From Anthoceros angustus (taxonomy: Eukaryota; Streptophyta; Anthocerotopsida; Anthocerotales; Anthocerotaceae): 64,000 nt of DNA. Made by a program: the position numbers and the translations under genes. The notes under the pieces were generated by a model, which saw only the letters and a program-made list of their open reading frames with translations, was not told where the DNA came from and made no database searches. Below are positions 1 through 11,400 of the stretch, in pieces. The stretch lies in NCBI GenBank assembly GCA_010909165.1, contig VJWM01000019.1:1426001-1490000 (forward strand), written 5' to 3'. The number at the start of each line of letters is the position of its first letter. The stretch's first letter is position 1.

Positions 1-130
1 GTTCCTTGATGGAATTCTCTCTCCAAGGGAGCTAACACGTGTCATGTAAGGCCAGTGTTAGAAAGCAGTTGTGGAAGGGTGATAGGGATTCAGTGTTGCA
101 AAGCGGTGGCAGGCAATTTCTCGAGGCCCG

Positions 131-458
131 ATGGCGAGTGCAAAGGAAGAGAAGGCGCTGGAGGAGAAGGACATCAAGGAAGGAGATTACGTGTGCACCA
201 GATTCCGTGGCGGTGAGGAGACGATGCACATGTCTTTTAAACCTCCTCCGAAGGTTGAGCACAAATTATTAGAATATGTCTGTTTGTGCAGGCACTCGCG
301 AGGGGACGGTTGAGCACATCGCCAGGACTCCAGAGGAGCATCCTCATCCCCCCAAGGTCATCTTCACAAACCAGAGGGGACGCCAGGTTGCGCACAACCC
401 CTCCACTCTGACCAAGAAAGGGACAGAAGAATTCCAGAAAGAATGTGGCGGTAAATGA
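131..458 (+). CDS. Small TUDOR-like (DUF2945/HVA1-type) protein, two exons
   Basis: Two exons, 131-212 and 292-458, are joined across a 79-bp GT-AG intron (213-291, phase 1) and give 82 residues. The start is the first ATG in frame. The N-terminal third is charged, followed by DIKEGDYVCTRFRGGGTREGT-like strand residues and a second part containing PPKVIFTNQRGRQVAHNP. The spacing of 'G-D-x-V ... G-T-V ... V-x-T-x-x-G-x-x-V-A-H' matches the small beta-barrel called the hypervirulence-associated TUDOR domain (DUF2945), found in bacteria, fungi and algae/plants. The family has no established biochemical role, so no function is assigned here. There is no signal peptide or membrane segment. The next gene on the same strand is more than 1 kb away. 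Confidence 0.72.
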
Positions 459-1622
459 CAATCTCGGGTGCAGCATTATTCAGGCAGATGGCCATAAATA
501 TCACAAATTATACAGTGTACAGTGCTGCAATCTTGTCGCTTGTCGTGTCACGGACACCAGATACATGTGCAGCAGGTTGGAGACGGTCTTTTGTCCGTTA
601 GGTGTAACTTGCCAATAAGATTTTACAGATGTGTAGAGATGTTGAATGTTGCTCAGCGACTAGATTCAGCAGCCATGCGTGCAAATAAAGGTGTGTTGAA
701 TCTGAGTCTGGCAATTAGAAGCAAGCAAGCTCGGAAGCACAGGTATTAGGACTGGTTTATTGACCGCAGCATTGATCAATTCGACCTAGATGCTGACAGG
801 CATACAGAATATAAGCTTCCTTGGAATTTGTGTCATGGAACTAGCTGAATCGACCACGGGCAGGGAGTGGCGTGAGGCTTCCAGCGTGAGCGGATCACTG
901 CTTCCCCAGAATGGTCCCTTGTGGATTTGATTGGTTTGTGGTTCAAGTAATATGCTAAGCGCTACTTTGAAGCTAATGAAAGAATGGGGTGAGATGGGCT
1001 GCAAGATTGGAGTCTTGGCCAATTGGTTTGGTGTAAAGTAACACCCATATGTGAGGCTTAGGTCTACGCAGTGTCCTCCTCCAAGAGCGGAAGAAATCAT
1101 AAGGGTAGATGCCCCTAGTAAAGGGGCTACTTGAGAACCTCCCCTCCCCCTCATCACACCATTTCATGGACAACATGGTTGGTGCCAAATCATGGCACAT
1201 CCCCAGTACATCGCCCTCACCGGTTCCAAAGTGCCACGAGAAGGCATAGTTGTGAACCATGCCATATCTTTGTGACATTGGAAATGGTACCACTCTAGTC
1301 TCCTCCAATTTGGTACACCATACAAAACAAACAAGTAACAAAATTGATAAAATTCAAGATTTCCTTTGGGGAAAAGTAGCGAACACATGAATAAACAAGT
1401 AATGCATTCCAAGTTCACTTTCCTCCGACGCGAGAGGTTCAACCAGGACGCGGGGTGATCTTCAACGGTGTGCCGTCTTTAAGGAGCGGAATTTTGTGTA
1501 GAGATGCGATCGGCTGTGGCTGCAGGTCTGGACATGTTGGCCGGCATTTTGTGCTGTGAGACGTGGTCATTATCACATCAATGGGGTAGCCATAGTAAGG
1601 AAAGTAGGGTTGGATAGCAATC
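459..1622. other. Intergenic, no recognised gene
   Basis: About 1.2 kb between the TUDOR-like gene and mTERF. Short ORFs on both strands (for example minus strand 973-1341) show no family motif and overlap one another. It presumably holds the 3' UTR of the first gene and the promoter of mTERF. I see no RNA gene or repeat. Confidence 0.5.
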
Positions 1623-3586
1623 GTGACGTGGGCTCGAGAGATGGGCTCCATGCACTTCTTTTGCGGGGTCCCCAGCTGTGATAGTCAGCTGCGGAAGGAG
1701 GCAGGTTTCAGCTCTCGTCGGTCTGGCTATCTCGCTGCAGCTGCGTTTCGGGTCAATTCTTGTTCCTCGAAAACGACACTGTTCCTAGGTTCTTCAAAAG
1801 TGCAGGATTTCTCCACGGATGAGCTGCCTCACAAGGTGCTCCTGCAGGCCTCTGTGGCCAAGGTACAAACCTTTCTCTGTGTTTCAGGTCGTCGTCGATG
1901 TTGTTACGATTTGTGTGGAGGGGCTGACGGTAGTTGGCCATGCTGCTGTTTGACATGCAGACACTGGCAGGACAAGTTGAAGGGGGATCCCTGGAACAGC
2001 GGGGGGGCAGAGCTGTGGAAGCATGTTCTGTTGGAGAGGAGGATAGCAGCGACGGTGTTCAGGTCGTTCCTGTGGTCGTGACGCCCAAAAGGAGGCTAAG
2101 AAAGTTGTTCAGGCAGAACAATGAGCTGTTGGGGTTTCCTCCTGAAATCCTCAGTGCCAATATTGCTTTTCTGGAGTCCATTGGAGTTCAGGAGAAACAC
2201 ATATTGTCCCTCATGGGAAAATGTCCTGCAGTGCTTGTTGTGAACTTGGAGGAAGTGCTGATGCCATTGGTAGAGCGTGTTCAGCAGCTTGGTGTGGACA
2301 AGAAGTTTATTGGTGGCTTGTTGAAGTATAACCCCAGCCGAGTGCTGCGTATTGCTGATTCAAATGTCAGTGCCAATGTAGAGTTTCTCAGCGGTTTAGG
2401 GATTGCTGCTGGTCAGATTGCCAGAGTTGTGCGCGGCAATCCACAGGTGCTGGTCATGGATGTTGTATCAGATTTCCAGCCATCTGTTGACTTCCTTTAC
2501 GGGCTGGGCTTGGATATAGTGAGTGTCCGCAAGGTCATCATTGTCTTCCCGACTGTTCTGGGCCTGCGTGTGGAGCAGAATCTGAAGCCTAAGGTAGAGT
2601 ACTTGAAGACCATCGGCGTGGCTCCGTCAAATATTGGGAAAGTGATTGTAAGATGCCCCCCGGTTCTTGGTTTCAGCCTGGACAACCTTTTGTCCAAAGT
2701 GGAGTACTTGCAGGGGATCGGAATCTCTTCAAGAACCTTGAAGCTGATGGTGGAGCGATGTCCTGCAATCTTGGGCTACAGCATAGAAAAGAATATGCAG
2801 CCTAAGATCAGGTATCTGGAGAGCATTGGAGTTGAGCAAAAAAACATAAGCAAGATCCTTGGTGTCTCGCCGAATCTGCTTGGCTACAGTGTGAAGAAGA
2901 ATCTGCAACCAAAAATCGAGTATTTGAAGAGCCTTGGAGTGGACCAGAGTGGCCTCAACAAAATCATCACAACGTCGCCAGTGATTTTGAGCTACAGCTT
3001 GGACCAAAGACTGAAGCCAACAGTGAAATTCCTGTCAGACATGGGTTTCAGCAATGACAGGCTGGTCAAGTTAATCATCTCAAGTCCCTCAGTCTTCTCT
3101 GTTTCTATCGAGGGAAAATTCTGTGCCACACTGCAGTTCTTCTCAAAGCTGGGCATGGATGCACGATCAAGTGGCATGGTGAGGGCATTCACATCATGCT
3201 TCTCAAATTCCATTGTGACTCTGGAATCAAGACTTCGGTGCCTTTCAAGCTATGGGTTCTCAGACTCTGACGTTAATGAGATGGTGAATGCCCAGCCTGC
3301 TCTCCTCACTCTGAGTGATGAAAACTTGAGACGCAAGATAGAGTTCCTGAAAGAGAGTACGGACTTTTTCGAGCTCAAGAGATGGAAACTTGCCAGATTT
3401 CTGACTTACAGCCTGGAATGTAGAATGAGGCCTCGACATGAGCTGATGTCTTGCATGAAGTCAAGGGGCGTCCTGAAACAGGACTTTCAGTTCACAACCA
3501 TGTTGGAGCTGTCTGAAAAGCAGTATCAAGACAGATTCGTTATGTGCCAGCTTGCAGACGCAGCCTTAGCCAAAGACCCGGGGTGA
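1623..3586 (+). CDS. mTERF-family organellar nucleic-acid-binding protein
   Basis: Exon 1 is 1623-1862 and exon 2 is 1961-3586, with a 98-bp phase-0 intron, giving 621 residues. Exon 1 encodes a basic, Ser/Ala-rich, Cys-containing leader typical of a plastid or mitochondrial transit peptide. From roughly residue 125 onward there are about nine or ten mTERF repeats of 34-37 residues, each with the pattern 'PKVEYLxxIGV ... I.K.I...P..LGYS', most regular between 2560 and 3030. mTERF proteins bind organellar DNA or RNA through a solenoid of these helical repeats and act in transcription termination, splicing or ribosome biogenesis. Which subclass this is cannot be read from the sequence. The gene converges on the O-fucosyltransferase-family gene, with stops 277 bp apart. 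An alternative single-exon start at 1934 would lack the leader and is less likely. Confidence 0.88.
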
Positions 3587-3863
3587 TAATGGATGGAGCA
3601 GTGGAGCCCTGGGCATGGCACATGATCTGGTTCATCGGTTCCGAATTTTTCACTCTCGGAGTTGCTGAGGAACCGAAATAAAGTATTGGTACTAACATGT
3701 GACTCACTGTACAGAATTCTTGTGTAATGTTGATTGTATGATGGTGAGGTGGCCTGCAAAGCAGTTTCCACCAGAGGCAACACCAGAGGGAACATGGATG
3801 ACAAGTACCTTGGGGTACCTTGAAAGTTCCAGTAATCTCAAAGGCAGCAGCCTGGTGATCTGA

Positions 3864-6615
3864 TCAAGCGTCTTCTTGATTATCAATGCTGTGAAGTTGA
3901 TCCATCTGGGTTTCTTGAGGCATCGCTCTAAGATTTACACTCTCCGGATCCACCATGTCCGTGTAATACATCTGCTCCTGATCCATGACATCTTGCGGGG
4001 ACCCCTCGCTCTCCAGGGCTTGAAGGTCTGCTGCCTGCTGCTGCTGCTGGAGATGGGACCGGTCCTTGGCAGAAGTGGCGAGCTTGAGAGCTTCCATCTT
4101 CTGCTGAGCTCCGGGGAAGGCCTCACAGATGCAGGCAGCAGGGTACTCGTGGAAGCCTGCCTTGCCGGGCCTCACTTCCATGGGCTCTCCCATGAAGCCC
4201 TGCTGAGCGGACTGCAGCTTCTTGGCGAAGACCTCCCAGCTCATGGCGTGCCTGTCCATAAAGAGCTGCCCCAGCTTCCTGGCGTTGGGCCGGATGGTCC
4301 TCTTGTGCCCGAAGAAACGGCGTCTGCCGGCCAGCACCTGGGCCATGTTACCGTTGTTGTTGGTGACAAACACGTCGCTCCTGTCGCACACTATGTAGTC
4401 GATGGCTGCAAGCTGCGACGTGTGGTCCCCGAACGCCTGCAGCTCCTGCTTGCTGGCCAGCGTGTCCTTGGTCTCCAGGTTGGGGAACATGGCCTTGAGC
4501 GGCGCCAGCGTCCTCTCTCCCCCGTACACCTCCCCCGACGCAACGTACAGGTGGGACTCGCTGTCGAACCCCAGAGCCTTGAGCATGAGCCCGACTTCCA
4601 GAGGTGAGAGCGGACACTTGCCGTTCCGCCTCTGCTGTTCCGGATTCTTCACCTGTAACAGCATCAGCAGCAGCAGTAGGAATCAGGCCGCAAAGCACAT
4701 CTCCTTCCAGGTCAGGGTTTCATCATCTGCAGCAGGAGGAAGAAGGAGACACATGACATGCCATCAGATCATCTGCTTCTGGTTCACGAGATTCTTCACC
4801 AGCAGGAGGAGGAGGAATGAGATGAAAAGGCAAGCACCAGATCTTCTTCAAGATTAGATCTGGTTTTATAGGACACTCACATGCAGGTTCTCCCACCGCT
4901 TCCGAATCTCTCCAAGTTCTTGCACCTCGGCATCACCTCCTCCGTAATAGCAGCCTGAGAATGCCAGCATGTCCGGTTCAAACCTGTGAACATCTGAACT
5001 GTTCAATGCTAGGGCAGGAGCAAGGAAGGGAGCAGCAGAGCAAAGCACAGCATGCCAACGCTGCTTACCTGAGATGGAGAGCCATGTAGGTGCCCCCCTT
5101 CTGCTTCATCCTGTCCACCAGGGCTTGGCCCAGGGTGGAGATGGACCCGGTAAACTGCAGCGCCTTGTAATTCACTCGGCATCGCAGCTTCTGCAAGTCG
5201 GTGTCCAAGCTGTTGGCCAGCCGGAAGTCGAATTTTGTCAACCTGATTACCTGGAGGCAGGCACGGGTTCAACCTGAGGTCAGCATGGGTGCTGCTGCCG
5301 CTGCTGTACAGATGTTACCAAAGCCTGTGTCTGACTCTGACAAGGTAACGTCCCCCGACTGCACCCCCCAGCTGGCAGGCATTATGTGTAGAAAAGCTTA
5401 CTCGTCGTTCTCGTAGTACTGGCAGCACCGTGTCCAAGTAGAAAGAAGGCTTGCTCCTTCTGGGAACCCGCATGGAAAAAGCTGGCACATCTGCAGGCGC
5501 GCGGTTCACGACCCGCACCTCCTGGGCCACATTTCTGACGAACCAATCCTCATCAAAGAGGTCTCCAAAATTGCTGCAAATTCCGAGCAAGCCCGAGATG
5601 AGAAGCCAGTCACCGGCACCAGCACCAGAGCTCCCTGAATGCAGCAGGAAAGGAAATGCAAGCCCTACCTACCTGTCATCCTTCCAGAACGAGTCGTGAT
5701 CCAACTGAGGGATGACCAAGGTTGCATTCAGGATGCGGGCGACAACCACAGCGTCGGTGATCTGCAGAAAGCATAATAAACATCAGAACTGAGCTCAGCC
5801 AGTGAAGGAAGCCTCCAAAGAGCTCTGCACAAATTGGCATGGAAAGAAATCAACCAATCCCATACCCCGATCCGCTGCTGATTCAGCCCGCCACTGGTCT
5901 CGATTATAAGAAAGCCATTGGAATCCGAGGTGGGATCCACCGCTGCCACAAATCCAAACACAATGGTGTTGGAATTACTCCGCTCCGCAATCCTACCACA
6001 AATGCAATGTTGACTCAGGCGCAGCTGGGAAGGTAGTGATCCTCACGGGAATAATGACTGGAGGGATCGCTACAAGCATGGTAGAATCTGGAGTACTGCG
6101 ACCGCCATACCCGCTCCTTCAACACCGCACCTCTCTCCACCTGCTGTGATCACATTTCACAAGCTCCCCGGCCCTCAGCTGAGGAGAAGACCAGGCAAAT
6201 CAGCAGAGTCTGGCAGCCAAATCCTGCTCCTCCTACGTACCGGCAAGCGATGCAGGCCCTTCACCCGCACCTCCGGGTGCTCGGAATCCGTCTGCCAAGC
6301 CACCAGGGAACAAGCCGGTCAGACATTGCCTGCGGGAGAACACAAGAGCAGGGCGGGTGCAGCGTTGTGGGCTGTGCGCGTACGCACCAGCAGGAAGTTG
6401 GAGGACTGGGTCCGTTGCGGCCATAGCGGGCTGGCCCCGCGGGTGAAGCTGTCTCTGTCGGGGAGATGGCCGGCCAGGGAGAAGACGAAGGCGATGACCA
6501 GCAGAGCCGAGGTGATGTAGAACAGGGCGGTCAAGGTTGTGGGAGCGGGTAGGCGTTTGGGGCGTGGGCGGGCCATCATCCGGCCCAGCTTCCATTGCCT
6601 GCTCTTCCCGCCCAC
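3864..6615 (-). CDS. O-fucosyltransferase family protein (type II Golgi)
   Basis: Nine exons read right to left: 6388-6615, 6241-6291, about 6047-6113, 5866-about 5995, 5673-5761, 5402-5573, 5069-5250, 4881-4983, 3864-4652. Residues near 30-48 form one hydrophobic segment (ALFYITSALLVIAFVFSLAG) after a basic cytosolic tail, so this is a type II membrane protein, as for Golgi glycosyltransferases. Family hallmarks are SGGLNQQRIG, then ITDAVVVARILNATLVIPQLD, VIRLTKFDFRLAN, HLRFEPDMLAFSGC, CPLSPLEVGLMLKALGF, and a C-terminal TIRPNARKL block. Plant members transfer sugars in the secretory pathway (fucose, and in some clades rhamnose onto pectin). The acceptor cannot be inferred here. The last exon ends in a Gln-rich acidic tail. 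All junctions are phase-consistent except exon 3 to exon 4 (5990-6047), where I find no canonical pair that keeps frame. Confidence 0.86.
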
Positions 6616-8491
6616 GGCATCCGATGGATCCTAAACCCCCAATCCAATCCACACCACAGCACACCAATCAAATCCAATCCCAGCTCAGGCTGAGAAGGAG
6701 CCGGAAGACGGAAGCTGGAAGCTGGAAGCTGGAGCCGAGCTGGTGGGATTTGAATGCACGTCGCCCCCCAGTCCTCCAGGACCAGAATCGCAGAATGAGA
6801 CGCTGCTGCGATTCGCGCCTTTCCCGCAGATCCGCGCACTTCTCGGAAGGAGCGAAGGACCAGTCGGCGGGAGCAGGTTTGCGGTGGGATGGGATCTCTC
6901 TGCCGGGTGCTCGCACGACGCAACGTGCTCCGCTTCATACACACTGTTCGTGTATGTATGTACATCCATCTATGGAATTGGCCGGGCCCGGTGACTGAGG
7001 ACCCGTGACCGGAGCAGCCGGTGTCCTGCCGGTTGCCTTTCCCGATTCGACTAGGGTTTCGTCATTTCCGGCACAAATCGGGCCTGCTTCCGACGACCGC
7101 TGCTGATGTGTTGGGATTGGTTGGGTCTCCCGTCGGCTGCGGCTTTCTCGCCTTGTGAAAGTAAGATTGCATCGAGCCCCAGCTGGTCAGTGATTAGCCC
7201 CTTCCTGCCAGTGGCAAGGCAGCCCTGGGGATTTTGTGTATGCAGGTACACATGGTGGGGAGGAAGCGGTGCGCTGCGAGAGCTGGATTCAGGGTTGAAG
7301 AGCCGGGGGATAGTTGGACAGGAGACAGGACGGTGGTGGAGTATACGGCTCTGATTTCTGGTGTAGGCTTCTGAGTGGTGCCGCTTCCATTGGTACCGCC
7401 ATGTTAGGTGTTGGAATCCAGTAAGGAAGGACTAGGGTCGGTTTTGGGAAGTGAAGGAGCTTGCCATGCAGCGCAAAGTGAAGTTTAAGGGGAAATTTTA
7501 GTGATCACGATTCTGGATCAGTCGTAGGGACATTAACGAACTGCCGTAACTGACGACCAGGTCAAAATCATTGTACATACTTCCAGGTCCCTGGGACCGG
7601 ACCTTGTGATATAATGAGAGGTGGGCGGAAAATGTCCAAGAAAGAAACCAACAAGTACGCATGCCGGGACGGGATGCATAATTCACCTCACGACTTGAGA
7701 AGGACCAGCATTTGTTTTCAACCCGCGGTTTGCGAGTATCCCGCAGAATTACTGACTCAGCGTCGTATTAATAATTCTGGCTGAAACGCTCCACCTCCAG
7801 GAAATGCTTCTCTGGATTGACTTCTGTGTTCAGAAAAATGTGGATGTGGTTTGCCCGTGAAAGCTCTCAATCAGTACTCTTATCGGCAAGTTTGCCACAG
7901 CAAAGGCACCCACGAAGGGACAATTGGGCTAGAGAAGTTGATAGTGTACCAAGCTTGTGTATGCAATGGCCTCTGGACTTGCGATTCCGTTTCTAAGGAG
8001 ACGATAGACGAAATTTGATTTGCTTGGCATTCGGATTCTGGGAGGCATGCTAGCATCAAAGCATGATGCGGGTCCAAGGCCTTATGCAATGCAGGCATAA
8101 CCTTGACTGCAGACCATATACCCCGTTAACAGCGTTAGGACGGCATGTTCATATAAGGAATCCGAAACACTGGAAGTCACATCGTCTATTGCCGCAACTT
8201 GAACCAGGGGGACGCTTGGGAGGATCGAGTATCTTGCTCCTTGCAAGTTTGATCTGCGTGGTTTACTACACATATGTCGTATGGCGGAGGGTTCTTTTGC
8301 CGAAAATGATAAGCTCGTTTCGCGCACAGAAGATGTTGGCCAAGGACTACAGGAGTGCAGGTGGAGGGAAAGAGAAGCTCAGCCCAGCTTATAGACTTGA
8401 TATTAGCCTGGGAGTGCTACCAGGTGGTGCAGGAAATGCCTTGTGTGATCCGGGTTTTTGGAAGATCATGACATGAGGCTGAGCGTGCTCC
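6616..8491. other. Long intergenic region between divergent genes
   Basis: About 1.9 kb separates the start of the O-fucosyltransferase-family gene (-) from the PPR gene (+). It should contain both promoters and 5' leaders. An ORF at 8063-8476 (137 codons) includes one hydrophobic stretch but matches no family I know, and I do not call it. A short direct triplication of a 'gaagctgg' motif lies near 6711-6733. Nothing else is evident. Confidence 0.45.
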
Positions 8492-11400
8492 ATGGATGTC
8501 TGGAGCGTTGCTGCTGAGTCACGCAAATGGCATCAGGACCCGTTGTGGGGGCAGTTTTCGTGGACCCAACAAATCGGGAGAGTGCTAACAGATGTTCGAG
8601 GAAGAACTCCCGCGCACCTGACGTCCAGGAACCAACCGTTGCCACACAAGCAAGCCTCCAGGTGGAGCACCTCTGCAAGACAGCCAGCCCGTGCAAGGGG
8701 ATTTGTGGCTGGAGACGGAGCTTCCTCCAAGGGTAGTGCTCAGGAGCCCTTGCTGGTGTCCATACTTGGGTTGGATAATGGGGAAGAGATGGGTCGTCGT
8801 GCTTGGAAAGCAAGCTGGAGCTTGTCGGATGATGCTGACCCTCTCGGGACTGCAGCATATGAAAGGGGCGTGACCGATGAAACCGTGAGTAAGCTGTGTC
8901 ATGAGGGCCATGTTACTGAGGCTGTTGAGGCTCTAGGAGTCCTTGTGCAGACACGTCGTCGTATTTCGAAATCTCTCTTGTATGCTGTGCTGAAGCAATG
9001 TGTTGACAAGAAGGAGCTTGTTCTTGGTCGCCGGGTCCATGCTTTCACGGTGATAAAGGGGTTCCAAGCGGACACGTTCGTGTGCAATCACGTCCTTCGG
9101 ATGTATGCTTCTCATGGCAGGTTGCAAGAAGCGATGGATGTGTTCACCGTGGTTGATGAGCCAGATACTTTCATGTGGGCTTCCATAATTTCTGCGCATG
9201 CTAAACATGGACAGAGCAAGCAGGCCATACAACTCTATCATCGGATGCGCACGTCAAGTGTGAAACCAGATGGCCATGTGTTTGTGGCAGCCCTTCAGGC
9301 TTGTGCAAGGGCGTCAGACTTGAAAACTGGGCAGCAGGTGCATGCTGATGTGCTGGACCGCGCAGTTGAGCCTCACTTATTTGTCAGCAATTGCCTGGTG
9401 GACATGTATGTAAAGTGTGGCAGTTTGGAGGACGCTCAGAACGTGTTTGATGGACTTGGTCAGAAGGATGTGGTGACTTGGACTGCTCTGATTGCAGGGT
9501 ATTCCAAGAGGGGCATGGGCCAAGAAGCCCTTCGTCTCTACAGTGCTATGCAAGAGGAAGGCATTGCTGTACCCAATGCCATGACCTTTGTGTGCCTATT
9601 GCAGTCATGTGCGAGTGTGGGCAACCAAGCGTTGCAGAAGGGGAAGCAGCTTCATGTGCAGATTACAGAAGGAGGACTCGAATGTGATGTTTTTATAGCC
9701 ACTAGCTTGGTGAACATGTATGCAAAGTGCGGCAGCTTGGAAGACGCTCAAAAAGTTTTTAATGGACTTGATCACAAAGATGTAGTGACATGGACTGCCA
9801 TGATAGCAGGGTATTCCCAGCAGGGAATGGGCCAGGAAGCCCTTCGTATTTACAGTGATATGCAAGAAGAAGGCTTTGCTGTACCGAATTCCGTAACATT
9901 TGTGTGCCTCCTGCAGGCATGTGCAAGTGTAGGAACCCTGGCACTGGAGAAAGGAAAGCAGCTTCATGCGCAAATTAGAAAAGGAGGGCACCAAGACGAT
10001 GTGTTTGTAGCCAACAGTTTAGTTAATATGTATGCAAAGTGTGGCAGTTTAGAAGATGCTCAGACAGTGTTTGATGGACTTGGTCAGAAAGATGTAGTCA
10101 CATGGAATGCTATGATATCAGGATATTCCCAGCAGGGCAGGGGCCAGGAAGCCCTTCACATTTACAGTGCTATGGAAGAGGAAGGCATTACTGTACCTGA
10201 TTCCGTGACATTTGTGTGCCTCTTGCAGGCATGTGCAAGTGTGGGTCCCCCCGCGTTGGAGAAGGGGAGGAAGCTTCATTTGCAGGTTAGAGAACGAATC
10301 GATCAAGCTGATGTCTTTGTAGCCAGCAGTTTGGTGAACATGTATGCAAAGTGTGGCAGCTTGCAAGATGCTCAACGAGTGTTTGATGGAATTGGTGAAA
10401 AAAATGTTGTGGCATGGACTGCCATGATAGCAGGATATTCCCAGCAGGCATGGGGCAGGAAGCCCTTAATGTCTACAGTGGTATGCAAGAAAGCGGTATA
10501 GCTGTCCCTAATTCTGTGACATTTGTATGCCTCCTGCAGGCGTGTGCTAGTGTGGGTAGCGCGGCGTTGGAGAAGGGGAAACAGTTTCATTCCCGAATCA
10601 GAGAAGAAGGACATCAAGCGGATGTGTTTGTAGCCAACAGTTTGGTAAACATGTATGCAAAGTGTGGCAGCTTGAAGATGCCCGCAGAGAGCGTTTGATG
10701 GACTTGTTAAGAAGGATGTGGTGACGTGGAATGCCATGATAGCAGGATATTCCCAGCAGGGCATGGGCCAAGAAGCCCTTCGTCTGTACAGTTCTATGCA
10801 AGAAGAAGGCATGGCTGTACCTGATGCTGTGACATTGGTGTGTCTCCTTCAAGCATGTGCAAGTGTGGGTCCCCCCGAGTTGGAGAAGGGGAGGAAGCTT
10901 CATTTGCAGGTTAGAGAACGAATCGATCAAGCTGATGTCTTTGTAGCCAGCAGTTTGGTGAACATGTATGCAAAGTGTGGCAGCTTGCAAGATGCTCAAC
11001 GAGTGTTTGATGGAATTGGTGAAAAAAATGTTGTGGCATGGACTGCCATGATAGCAGGGTACGCTCAGCAGGGCATGGGGCAGGAAGCCCTTAATGTCTA
11101 CAGTGGTATGCAAGAAAGCGGTATAGCTGTCCCTAATTCTGTGACATTTGTATGCCTCCTGCAGGCGTGTGCTAGTGTGGGTAGCGCGGCGTTGGAGAAG
11201 GGGAAACAGTTTCATTCCCGAATCAGAGAAGAAGGACATCAAGCGGATGTGTTTGTAGCCAACAGTTTGGTAAACATGTATGCAAAGTGTGGCAGCTTGG
11301 AAGATGCCCGCAGAGCGTTTGATGGACTTGTTAAGAAGGATGTGGTGACGTGGAATGCCATGATAGCAGGATATTCCCAGCAGGGCATGGGCCAAGAAGC

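Noticed and set aside
786-1442. Three overlapping minus-strand ORFs before mTERF
   Set aside because: Mutually overlapping in different frames with no motif. I considered a decayed transposon but saw no reverse transcriptase or transposase signature.
3876-4607. 243-codon plus-strand ORF opposite the O-fucosyltransferase-family last exon
   Set aside because: No family motif, and the minus-strand protein is clearly conserved.
8063-8476. 137-codon ORF upstream of the PPR with one hydrophobic segment
   Set aside because: No recognised family and no splice link to the PPR. It lies in the expected promoter/leader region.
10420-10720. An intron spanning the PPR frame breaks
   Set aside because: No donor/acceptor pair restores frame while keeping the conserved repeat, and the gene is otherwise intronless. 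Small indels explain the break better.
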